Part shown: positions 1-6,400 of the stretch, piece by piece | How positions within the stretch are numbered: position 1 is the stretch's first letter | Layout: the number at the start of each line of letters is the position of its first letter | Assembly (NCBI GenBank): GCA_040752115.1 | Contig: JBFMFB010000043.1 | Location: 1 to 13,645, forward strand | DNA from: JBFMFB01 sp040752115 | GTDB lineage: Bacteria > Pseudomonadota > Gammaproteobacteria > Burkholderiales > Sulfuricellaceae | Direction: 5' to 3' | DNA: 13,645 nucleotides | Made by a program: the position numbers and the translations under genes | Notes under the pieces: model-generated | Told to the model about the DNA's origin: nothing | Seen by the model: only the letters and a program-made list of their open reading frames with translations | Databases searched by the model: none

Positions 1-124
1 TACCAACCATCCGGGAGGCAAGATTGAGCTACACTTATCCGCAACCGCCACCATGAATTGGCGGCTAAAGTGCCTGGGTAAAATTCAACGCGCAGGACTG
101 GGTAATTTTAAACGCGCACCGACA
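1..124 (-). mobile_element. Probable IS21-family insertion sequence end (partial)
   Basis: Two imperfect 22-bp direct repeats sit at 73-94 and 97-118, each reading ctgggta, an A/T run, then aacgcgca. Read on the minus strand the segment begins TGTCGG at 124. Multiple roughly 20-bp direct repeats next to a TG-starting terminus are typical of IS21-family ends, as far as I remember the family. The amidohydrolase homology at 125-418 stops exactly at this point, which supports a terminus at about 124. No transposase coding is recognisable in the 124 bases present, so istA/istB would lie outside the window. The family assignment is inference from end structure alone. Confidence 0.55.
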
Positions 125-418
125 CTTGGAGGCATAAGGGGTTTTCTTTCTATCCTGGAGCACAAGCGCATCCATATCCGCCCGAAGGGCTATGGTCGGT
201 CCCGTTTCCTCCCCGTCAATAAGACCCAATACCCCAAATCCTCCAACCTTTTCTCTGACTGGCACCCCGAGTTGGTTCAGAACGGAAACCACCAGAGTTG
301 ATGTCTTTTCCTCCTGGCCGCTGACTTCTGGCCATTGACATAAATGCCGCCTGATATCTATGGCGCGCTGGGCATACTCTTCCGAAAGCATGCGAATGTA
401 ATCAGGGGAGATATCCAT
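125..418 (-). pseudogene. M20-type amidohydrolase, truncated N-terminal remnant
   Basis: The translation begins MDISPDYIRML and continues through RRHLCQWPEVSGQE and GPTIALRADMDAL, the usual N-terminal signatures of M20D aminoacyl/hippurate-type amidohydrolases. About 98 of the roughly 390 residues normal for this family remain. The HACGHDGH-type metal-binding block and all later metal ligands are missing. After LQDRKKTPYASK the frame enters the insertion-sequence end and stops at 65-67, so the product should be inactive. The ATG at 418 is chosen over an in-frame GTG at 427 because of a GGTGG just upstream. Intact relatives hydrolyse N-acyl amino acids in the cytoplasm. The gene lies downstream of the copper receptor gene on the same strand, beyond a strong hairpin, so it is probably a separate unit. 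Confidence 0.75.
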
Positions 419-457
419 GGGGACCACCAGGTTTTTCCATGCCCAAGACTCTTGCGA

Positions 458-485
458 GGAAGCCGCCGCAATTTGGGCGGCTTCC
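458..485. terminator. Strong hairpin, possible terminator after oprC-type gene
   Basis: A perfect 10-bp stem (ggaagccgcc, 458-467, with ggcggcttcc, 476-485) encloses an 8-nt loop. It lies about 50 nt beyond the stop codon of the minus-strand copper receptor gene and before the amidohydrolase remnant. A T-rich run (cattattta) follows the stem only on the plus strand; on the minus strand there is no clear U tract. It may therefore act as a weak or factor-assisted terminator, or only as an RNA stabiliser. Confidence 0.45.
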
Positions 486-534
486 CATTATTTAGGCGAT
501 GCTGCCGCCGTCAAATATCGCGAGAGAACCGGTC

Positions 535-2520
535 CTAATTCAGAGCCAGATTCAACTTGAGCCAGAGATTGCGGCCGGGTTCGTTGACGCGGGTGGTTTG
601 GGTGAAGCCCGCCACCGACGCGCCGGCCCGGCTGATGTGCTCGGCGTAGGTTTTGTCGAACAGGTTGTCGATACCAGCAGCAATGAGGGTGCCTTTTTTC
701 GGCCGGTAGCCGGCGTTGAGCGAGAATACGCTGAATCCCGGCGTCCGACCGATGTCCTGACCGACCACGCTGCCGTACCCTTGCTGGAAGCGATCCTGTT
801 CCGCCACCATCCTTGCCAGGAAGCCGACGGAATAGGTCTTGTCGTTGTAATTTAATCCGATGCGGCCCTCCAGCGGCGGTATTTGAGCCAGCGGCGTGCT
901 GTCGGTGTCATTGTCGCCGTGGACGTAGGCCAGCGTTGCGCTTGCCGTCCAGTTTCTGGCCAGGGAGTAGGACAGATCAGCCTCGCCGCCGTAGGTGGTG
1001 GCGTTGATGTTGCGGGCGGTGCTGTTGTTCCTCGTCAGGATGAAGTCGTCGATCTTTGCATAGAAGCCGGAAACCGAAGCCCGCAAATTGCCTGCACCGT
1101 AGATCATCCCTGCATCAAGCTGGGTGTTTTTTTCCGGGTTCAGGTAGAAGTTGTTGTAGGTGCTGCGCTCCCACCAGTCCGCCGGGCGTTCGGCGCGGCC
1201 AAGCCCGACATAGGTGGTCATGGGCATCGTCTCCGCATCGTGTTCCCAACGCAGGAACGCGCCGTTGGTATGGTCGCTGCGGCTGCTGTTGGCGCCCGAG
1301 CCGGTAGTTTTTTCGTTCTTCACGTCCAGCGAATCCGCGCGCAGCCCGCCGATGACGCGGTTCCGCTGGTCCAAATCATGCGCCACCTCTCCGAAGACGC
1401 CGAGGTTTTCGAAGGTCATGTCGGGCGTGCGCGGCTTCGAATCCACGTTGATAGGGGCGGTGAAGCCGGAGGGCATGCCCATCCACAATCGCAGGGTATG
1501 CTTGTTCTTCTGGTAATCCACTCCGACCGTGGCGGAGGTGCTCGGCGCCACTGCCAGCTTGGCTGCGAGCCGCGCCCCTTCCGTGGTGCGGTCGGGATTG
1601 CTGAGCTGGTAGTTGTTGGCTGCCGGCACGGTGCGCAGGGTGTAGTTGTCCATCACATGATCGACATAGTTGTGATAAACCTGGGCCTCGATTTTTTGGA
1701 TCAGGGAGGAAATTGCGGTTTTCTCGAATTTCACGCTGTAGCCGGTACGGTCGAACTTGGTGCCGTCCATTGTGCGGTCGGCGTAGGCGGCCTTGCCGTC
1801 GCTGCGATCCACGGATACTTCGAGCCGGGTGTTGGCGTCCGGCGTCCACCCGGCGGTGGCGTTGGCGCTCCAGCGGGTGTAGGAGGAATGCACTTTGCGG
1901 CCATCGCCGTCCTCATAATCGTTGGCGTCAGAGCGGGTTCCGGTGGCCTGCAGGTATCCCTGCGGCGCGCCGGCGGTGACGCTGGCCACCTGGTCGTTCC
2001 GGCCGAAGCTGCCGAACAGCAGGCTGCCGATCGCGCGCGTGCCGGGCGCTTCGAAGAGTTTGATCTTGCGCTCGAACAGCGCCGTGCCCGCCACGTTGCC
2101 GCCTCCGTAGAGCACGGTCTGAGGTCCTTTCAGCACCTTGATCTGGTCGTAGGCTTCGGGGAACACATAGGCTGTGGGCGGATCCATGCGCCCACCACAG
2201 CCGCCGAGAATGTACTGGCCATCCATCAGGATGTTCAGCCGCGAGGCCGCCATGCCGCGAAAAACGGGATCGCCGTCGGTGCCGCCCTTGCGGACGACGG
2301 AGAAACCCGGGATGGTCTTCAGATAGTCCGCGCCGTCATGCGCCGGAACGGGCTGGCGCGGAGATTTTGGATCGGTTACGACGGTGAGCGGTTCCACGGT
2401 TTTGGGCGCGGTGACCACTACCTCGTCGAGCAGCGGCGCGCCGTCTTCCGCCAGCGCCGTGCAGGGAAATGCTGCCAATACGGCCAGCATGAGCGTTTTG
2501 GGATTGTTTTTGGTTTTCAC
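535..2520 (-). CDS. OprC-type TonB-dependent copper receptor
   Basis: This is a 661-residue outer-membrane TonB-dependent receptor of the OprC/NosA copper class. The GTG at 2520 is chosen because AGGAG precedes it and it opens directly onto a signal peptide (about residues 1-24, ending CTALA). An ATG 81 nt upstream would add a non-signal extension. A TonB box (DEVVVTAPK) follows, then a plug domain with FRGMAASRLNILMDG and QIKVLKGPQTVLYGG, then the beta-barrel. The GGCGGRMDPPTAY segment carries C108-x3-M112, and DHVMDN carries H288-x-M290. These reproduce the CxxxM plus HxM copper ligands described for Pseudomonas OprC. The family takes up copper, in some organisms to supply nitrous oxide reductase or copper oxidases. 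It lies 112 nt downstream of exbD with a candidate operator in the gap, so it may have its own promoter. The copper assignment rests on family knowledge and on the conserved ligands. Confidence 0.9.
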   Translation of the reverse strand: MKTKNNPKTLMLAVLAAFPCTALAEDGAPLLDEVVVTAPKTVEPLTVVTDPKSPRQPVPAHDGADYLKTIPGFSVVRKGGTDGDPVFRGMAASRLNILMDGQYILGGCGGRMDPPTAYVFPEAYDQIKVLKGPQTVLYGGGNVAGTALFERKIKLFEAPGTRAIGSLLFGSFGRNDQVASVTAGAPQGYLQATGTRSDANDYEDGDGRKVHSSYTRWSANATAGWTPDANTRLEVSVDRSDGKAAYADRTMDGTKFDRTGYSVKFEKTAISSLIQKIEAQVYHNYVDHVMDNYTLRTVPAANNYQLSNPDRTTEGARLAAKLAVAPSTSATVGVDYQKNKHTLRLWMGMPSGFTAPINVDSKPRTPDMTFENLGVFGEVAHDLDQRNRVIGGLRADSLDVKNEKTTGSGANSSRSDHTNGAFLRWEHDAETMPMTTYVGLGRAERPADWWERSTYNNFYLNPEKNTQLDAGMIYGAGNLRASVSGFYAKIDDFILTRNNSTARNINATTYGGEADLSYSLARNWTASATLAYVHGDNDTDSTPLAQIPPLEGRIGLNYNDKTYSVGFLARMVAEQDRFQQGYGSVVGQDIGRTPGFSVFSLNAGYRPKKGTLIAAGIDNLFDKTYAEHISRAGASVAGFTQTTRVNEPGRNLWLKLNLALN

Positions 2521-2589
2521 GGTTTCCTCTCCTGATGGATGAATTGGCCATCTTAACGGCGAGAGGGAGTGGGGAGAATGCGGCATATC

Positions 2590-2610
2590 GCCGCGTGGCA
2601 AACTGCCGCA
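2590..2610. promoter_or_regulatory. Candidate RegA-type operator upstream of copper receptor
   Basis: A 21-bp element shares 18 positions with 8607-8627; the three differences are all C/T. Within it GTGGC-N5-GCCGC (2595-2609) fits a GCGNC...GNCGC half-site pair with one mismatch. It is centred about 80 nt before the GTG start of the copper receptor and about 33 nt after the exbD stop. No convincing -10 hexamer is visible in the matching place; TAAGAT (minus strand, 2550-2555) is a weak candidate. Confidence 0.5.
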
Positions 2611-2632
2611 GGGAAGTTCGCGGACGGGCCGC

Positions 2633-3037
2633 TTACCGCGGCACCGTCACCATCGCCACCTTGCTGATTCCGGCACGCTGCACGATCGCCATTACCTGGG
2701 CGACGCGGCCATAGCGCACGTTTTCGTCGGCATGGAGCTGCACCGTCGGATCGCTGCTCTGGGCGAGGAGTTTTTTCAGCTCAACTTCCAGCGCATCGAA
2801 ATGGATCGGCCGCTGGTCGATGAACACCGTGCCCTGCGCGTCCACGGTCAACTGGATGGTGCGGAGCTGTTTGGCGGGAGGGACCGCCGCGGTCTTGGGC
2901 AGGTCCACCTTTACCGCCTGCATCAGCAGGGGGGCGGTGACGATGAACACGATCAGGAGCACCAGCATCACGTCCACCAGCGGCGTGACGTTGATCTCGC
3001 TCATCGCGGTCTGCTCGGAGCGGGTCGAGAGCGCCAT
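2633..3037 (-). CDS. exbD: ExbD, proton channel subunit of the TonB motor
   Basis: A 134-residue ExbD/TolR-family protein, of normal length. It has a short cytoplasmic N-terminus with the hallmark MSEINVTPLVDVMLVLLIVFIV, where Asp22 in the single membrane helix corresponds to the proton-carrying aspartate of ExbD (Asp25 in E. coli). A periplasmic domain (about residues 45-134) includes TVQLHADENVRYGRVAQVM, typical of the family. With ExbB it uses proton motive force to energise TonB. The ATG at 3037 has a strong AGGAGG six bases upstream, and the exbB stop is 9 nt away, so the two genes are co-transcribed and probably translated together. ExbD and TolR are hard to tell apart by sequence, but the adjoining tonB and receptor genes favour ExbD. 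Confidence 0.93.
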   Translation of the reverse strand: MALSTRSEQTAMSEINVTPLVDVMLVLLIVFIVTAPLLMQAVKVDLPKTAAVPPAKQLRTIQLTVDAQGTVFIDQRPIHFDALEVELKKLLAQSSDPTVQLHADENVRYGRVAQVMAIVQRAGISKVAMVTVPR

Positions 3038-3046
3038 GCCGTCCTC

Positions 3047-3703
3047 CTATTCCACCTTGAAGCCGGATTTCATCGCCAGGTGCAGAAAATCGGTGGCGAA
3101 TTCCTCCAGCTCGGCCACGAACAGGCGCGTGCCGCGCAGGCCGTAGTTGTACGCCAGCACTGCCGGAATCGCGGTGGCGATGCCGATGGCAGTGGCGATC
3201 AGCGCCTCGCCGATCGGCCCGGCGACCACGTCCAGACCGGCGGAGCCGGATTTGCTGATGTCCTGGAGCGCGTGCATGATGCCCCACACCGTGCCGAACA
3301 GGCCGACGAAGGGAGCCGTGCTGCCGATGCTGGCCAGCACCATCAGTCCGCTTTCCAGCCGGTGCTGCTCCTTCTGGATCTGCTGGCGCAGGCAGCGTTC
3401 CAGAATGTCCTGTTTGTCGCCGCTGCGCTGCAGATTCTGTTCGCCGTCGCTCTGCATGTCCCGCAGGGCGGCAAAGCCGGCCTGCGCGAGGCGCGCAAGC
3501 GAACCGTCGGCCTCGGCGATGGAGCGCTCTGCCTCGGCGAATCCCTTCGCGCCCCAGAACATTTTTGCAAACTCGCGGTTCCGGCGCGAAAGCCGCCATT
3601 GCGTCCAGCCCTTCACCACGATCAGCGTCCAGGCGATGACCGAGAAAAAGACCAGCACCCACAGGGTGGCGGTTACGATTGCGGAAGAAGATGCACCAAA
3701 CAT
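3047..3703 (-). CDS. exbB: ExbB, inner-membrane stator of the TonB motor
   Basis: A 218-residue MotA/TolQ/ExbB-family protein. An N-terminal membrane helix (about residues 9-31) is followed by a cytoplasmic segment with repeated acidic and basic stretches. Two further helices carry LASIGSTAPFVGLFGTVWGIMHAL and the strongly conserved GPIGEALIATAIGIATAIPAVLAYN block. It forms the pentameric stator around ExbD. The start at 3703 (MFGASSS) is preferred over an in-frame start at 3772: GAAAGG lies at a suitable distance upstream of 3703, and the longer version would translate an inverted-repeat arm into the unlikely leader MLAFSVAIRLHPWLK. The gene sits between tonB and exbD and is separated from tonB by 148 nt holding a repeat structure. 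Confidence 0.93.
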   Translation of the reverse strand: MFGASSSAIVTATLWVLVFFSVIAWTLIVVKGWTQWRLSRRNREFAKMFWGAKGFAEAERSIAEADGSLARLAQAGFAALRDMQSDGEQNLQRSGDKQDILERCLRQQIQKEQHRLESGLMVLASIGSTAPFVGLFGTVWGIMHALQDISKSGSAGLDVVAGPIGEALIATAIGIATAIPAVLAYNYGLRGTRLFVAELEEFATDFLHLAMKSGFKVE

Positions 3704-3731
3704 GTCACGGTAACCTTTCGAAAAAATTTTT

Positions 3732-3834
3732 AGCCACGGATGCAGACGGATTGCCACGGAAAAGGCAAGCAAGCGCTAAATCGTTTGCTCCGAAGACATG
3801 GTAATCAGTAAACATCCGTGTGAATCCGTGGCCA
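3732..3834. repeat. Iterated inverted-repeat element, copy A (tonB-exbB gap)
   Basis: The left arm (3732-3754) starts with an AGCCACGGATGCA-type sequence. The right arm (3812-3834) is its imperfect reverse complement, with catccgtg and aatccgtggc. Each arm contains two CACGGAT-like units about 9 nt apart. The interior of about 57 nt is unlike the interiors of copies B and C. The exbB-proximal arm ends 28 nt before the exbB start, so in the minus-strand transcript the element forms a leader stem-loop just upstream of its ribosome binding site. Confidence 0.7.
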
Positions 3835-3851
3835 GTTTTGGTTCTTGAATT

Positions 3852-4523
3852 TTATTCATCCAGCTTGAATGCGATCGGCACCTCGACCCACGCCGCCACC
3901 GCGCTGTTGCCGCGCCGGGCCGGGACGAAGCGCCATTTTCTGACCGCCTCCAGCGCCGCCTGATCCAGCATGTCGTGGCCGCTGCTTTTTTTCAGCTCGG
4001 CGTGCAGGCATTCGCCGCCGGGCGAGATCTCCACGCGCAGCAGCACCCTGCCTTCGATGCCGCGCCGGCGCGCGGCCAGCGGATAGGCCGGTTTGGGGTT
4101 GTTGAGATAGGCGGCATGATAACGCGGCGGCTCAACCGCCGGTTCCGCAGCTTCCTGCGGCGCAGGCGAGGCTGCCGTAGCGGCAGATACGACCGGAGCG
4201 GCAGGCGCTGCTTCGGGCTGGACGGCCGACGTCTGCCGGGCCGGGGCAACGGAAACCGGGGCCGTCACCGGCTGCGGTTTCGGCGGCTGCTTCGGTATGA
4301 CTTTAGGCGGTTCGGGTTGCGGCGGGGCCGCGCGCGGCTCGGCAGGGGCCGGGGGCAGCAGCGTCACCTGCACCGTCGGCAGGGAATTGGGGCGGGACGG
4401 CTCGGCCTTGAAGTGGGTCAATCCCCACCATGCGGCGAAATGCAGGGCGATTACCACCGTCAGCGCCGGCAGCCAGTCGGCCAAGGCATTTTGGGCTTCG
4501 CCAGGCGAGGCCATATGCGGCAT
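3852..4523 (-). CDS. tonB: TonB, energy transducer to outer-membrane receptors
   Basis: A 223-residue TonB. An N-terminal membrane anchor (LADWLPALTVVIALHFAAWW) is followed by a long Pro/Ala-rich periplasmic spacer (PPAPAEPRAAPPQPEPP and PPKPQP) that spans the periplasm. The C-terminal domain has YPLAARRRGIEGRVLLRVEI and ALEAVRKWRFVPAR, the standard TonB_C signatures. It contacts the TonB boxes of receptors such as the two encoded here. The ATG at 4523 is chosen, giving MPHMASPGEAQ. An in-frame TTG at 4622 would add a Cys/Arg-rich extension that does not resemble TonB. The start has only a weak GGA ahead of it. A small open frame (4555-4629) lies immediately upstream and could couple its translation. 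Confidence 0.93.
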   Translation of the reverse strand: MPHMASPGEAQNALADWLPALTVVIALHFAAWWGLTHFKAEPSRPNSLPTVQVTLLPPAPAEPRAAPPQPEPPKVIPKQPPKPQPVTAPVSVAPARQTSAVQPEAAPAAPVVSAATAASPAPQEAAEPAVEPPRYHAAYLNNPKPAYPLAARRRGIEGRVLLRVEISPGGECLHAELKKSSGHDMLDQAALEAVRKWRFVPARRGNSAVAAWVEVPIAFKLDE

Positions 4524-4554
4524 TGCGTGTTCCAACGGAAGTCGAAAAATGCGC

Positions 4555-4629
4555 CTAGAATACCATGACCAGCCGCCGCAGGCCGATGGCAAACAGCACG
4601 CCTGCCGCGCCCGGGCGCACAAAAATCAT
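4555..4629 (-). CDS. Possible 24-residue hydrophobic peptide
   Basis: A short frame between tlpA and tonB reads MIFVRPGAAGVLFAIGLRRL followed by VMVF and a TAG stop. Its ATG overlaps the stop codon of the thioredoxin gene (ATGA, 4626-4629), an arrangement typical of translational coupling. A hydrophobic stretch with two arginines near the C-terminus could be a single small membrane segment. It has no Shine-Dalgarno of its own, and I recognise no family. It could be chance open frame in GC-rich DNA, or a device carrying ribosomes towards tonB, whose start lies 31 nt after this stop. Confidence 0.35.
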   Translation of the reverse strand: MIFVRPGAAGVLFAIGLRRLVMVF

Positions 4630-5129
4630 GGCGTCCCAAAGTGCGTCTGCACCCAGCGCTCGACCTGCTGCGGGTCGAGTTTGCCGGTGAACGCTTTGGC
4701 GCTGTCTGGCGCGCTGAAGAAATAGGTGCGCGGCAGCTCGCCGTGCCATTTTTTGTCCACCTCGAAGCGCAGGCGCTCGGTGAAACTGTCCGCGAACACC
4801 CAGGCTTCGGCTTTGCCCAGGCCCTGCTGCGCGAGGGTGGCGGCGACAGCCGCGCTTTCCTCCGGCGTGTCGGTGGAAATCAGCACGATGTCCAGGCCTG
4901 GATATTTCTTCGCCAGCCCGCCCAGCATGGCCAGCTCTTCCCGGCAGTGCGTGCAGGTAAGAGACCAGAGGCCGAGAATGAAAGGCCTGTTCTTGTGTGC
5001 GGCAATGATCTGCTTCATGCTCCCTTGCTTGAAGGGCTCGATCTGCTGCGCGGCAAGAGCGGGGGTGGAGGCAAGGACCGTCGCGGCGCACAGGGCAGCG
5101 GCGAGCCTCCGCAGGGCGGCGTGTCTCAT
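4626..5129 (-). CDS. TlpA-like periplasmic thioredoxin
   Basis: A 167-residue secreted thioredoxin-fold protein. A signal peptide (about residues 1-27, ending STPALA) is followed by the fold: FILGLWSLTCTHCREEL with active-site C59-T-H-C62, DIVLISTDTPEES, and the cis-proline loop GELPRTYFF (Pro133). Such TlpA/ResA-type proteins usually reduce or rearrange disulfides of metal-site proteins such as cytochromes, Sco or copper centres. The ATG at 5129 overlaps the TGA of the upstream propeller gene by four bases (ATGA), so the two should be made in fixed ratio. That coupling and the cysteine-rich motif of the propeller suggest they are partners. The substrate is inferred, not seen. Confidence 0.85.
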   Translation of the reverse strand: MRHAALRRLAAALCAATVLASTPALAAQQIEPFKQGSMKQIIAAHKNRPFILGLWSLTCTHCREELAMLGGLAKKYPGLDIVLISTDTPEESAAVAATLAQQGLGKAEAWVFADSFTERLRFEVDKKWHGELPRTYFFSAPDSAKAFTGKLDPQQVERWVQTHFGTP

Positions 5130-6379
5130 CGTTTTTTCGATTTTGCGCGCGTCTTTGCGGTGACCTCGATCAGGCGGAAGCCTTCCTTGGCGGTATTCCA
5201 GGAGAGGTAGACTTTCTCGCCGTCCCGGATCAACAGCGGATGATCCGAGGCGCCCGCGGTGGCGGCAAGCTTGCGCGGTGGGCTCCAAGAATCGCCGCCG
5301 TCGGCCGAGACCATGGCGCGGATGATCGAGTTTTTGCCGTCGAATTCCTTCCATGCAAGGAAGACGTTTTTCCTGAAGCTCACGACGTAGGGGTGGGAGG
5401 GCTGCGCTTCGGAACCGCCGAATCCGAAAGGCACCGAAAAAGTTTTTCCGCAGTCCTCCGAGTTGGCGTAGAACAGGCCTCCATCGTTGAACCAGGTGGC
5501 GTGGTAGACGCCGTCGTCGCCGATGGCGAGCGCAGGCCCGTGGTGGGGGCAGGCCTCGATCCGCCAATCGTCGAAGGTCATGCGCGAAGGCTGCGACACG
5601 CCGTCCAGCTTGAGCAGGGCGTGGTCGCGCACATTGTTTTCGAAGATGTGGCGCCAGGTGACGACCGGAATGTCGTCCGCATCCACTGCCATCGCCACCC
5701 GACAGCACTCGCAGGTGTGGTCGGCGGCTTTGGCGTTGGGGCGGAAGGTGGCGCCGTCGTCGTCGGAAACGGCGTAATACACCGCCGCACCGCTGTATTT
5801 CTCACCCTTCTTCTGGGCGGCGGCAAGATCACGCTTGTCCAGCCAGGCGATGTAAATCTGCCCGCGCTCGTTCACCGCCATGGCATCAAAGCGGTGGCTG
5901 ATGACTTCATGGTTGTCGTTGACGATGACCGGCGCGGAGAAGGTCTTTCCCCCGTCCACCGAGCGGCTGAAGCGGATATGGCCGGTCATCGGCTTTTCCA
6001 GACTCCGGGTCCAGGCGACATAGATGTTGCCGTTCCTGGCCACGAGAATCTTCGGGCGGTTTTCCCCGTCCGCTGCGATATTCTCCGGCTCCGGATTGAC
6101 CTTGACCGCCGGACCGAATGTCTTGCCCCGGTTGTCCGAGCGGCTGACGAGGACATGCCCGCCCTGAACCTTCGCCAGCCACAGCCTGCCGCCGGCATCG
6201 AACGTTGCCATGGCGGCAAGAGGCTGCCTGGCGAGCGCTTCCTTCCAGACTTTCTCCATGTTGGCCTGCGCGGCGGCCGGAGGCGTCGCGCCGGTCTGGC
6301 TGTGTTCGGCGTGGTCGTGCGCCAGCGCCGGGTTGGCGATGGCAAGGGTTGCTGCGAGCAAAAACAGACTCGGGTTCAC
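5126..6379 (-). CDS. Periplasmic Asp-box beta-propeller (sialidase-like fold), putative metal-binding
   Basis: A 417-residue secreted protein. The signal peptide ends NPALA at residue 20, so the predicted mature chain starts HDHAEH. Five Asp boxes of the BNR/sialidase fold are visible: SDNRGKTF (81), SVDGGKTF (140), SDDDGATF (205), SEDCGKTF (307) and SADGGDSW (358). These indicate a six-bladed propeller. A striking HTCECC motif (His221, Cys223, Cys225, Cys226) and a CPHH motif (277-280) lie on adjoining blades. I do not claim sialidase activity: the context is metal uptake, and the propeller is shared by many non-enzymatic proteins. The GTG at 6379 is the start, with GAGGAT upstream. The receptor gene ends 21 nt before it and the thioredoxin gene overlaps its stop. 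A copper-handling role is inference. Confidence 0.8.
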   Translation of the reverse strand: MNPSLFLLAATLAIANPALAHDHAEHSQTGATPPAAAQANMEKVWKEALARQPLAAMATFDAGGRLWLAKVQGGHVLVSRSDNRGKTFGPAVKVNPEPENIAADGENRPKILVARNGNIYVAWTRSLEKPMTGHIRFSRSVDGGKTFSAPVIVNDNHEVISHRFDAMAVNERGQIYIAWLDKRDLAAAQKKGEKYSGAAVYYAVSDDDGATFRPNAKAADHTCECCRVAMAVDADDIPVVTWRHIFENNVRDHALLKLDGVSQPSRMTFDDWRIEACPHHGPALAIGDDGVYHATWFNDGGLFYANSEDCGKTFSVPFGFGGSEAQPSHPYVVSFRKNVFLAWKEFDGKNSIIRAMVSADGGDSWSPPRKLAATAGASDHPLLIRDGEKVYLSWNTAKEGFRLIEVTAKTRAKSKKR

Positions 6380-6400
6380 TACGGCATCCTCAGTGGCGGG

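Noticed and set aside
883..2535. Long plus-strand open frame (550 codons) opposite the copper receptor gene
   Set aside because: It is the antisense of a clearly homologous receptor gene in GC-rich DNA. The translation is low-complexity Val/Gly/Arg/His and has no domain signature.
2521..2601. Longer copper receptor starting at ATG 2601
   Set aside because: That start lies inside the conserved 21-bp element and adds a non-signal leader. The GTG at 2520 has a good ribosome binding site and opens directly onto a signal peptide.
2732..3733. Plus-strand open frame opposite exbD and exbB
   Set aside because: The opposite strand encodes unmistakable ExbD and ExbB. This frame is His/Gln/Arg-rich with no recognisable domain.
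4523..4622. Longer TonB starting at an in-frame TTG
   Set aside because: The added residues are Cys/Arg-rich, do not resemble TonB and would place 33 residues before the membrane anchor. The ATG at 4523 gives a normal TonB.
5126..6379. True sialidase activity for the Asp-box protein
   Set aside because: Asp boxes show the propeller fold only. There is no sialic acid gene nearby, and the context points to metal uptake.
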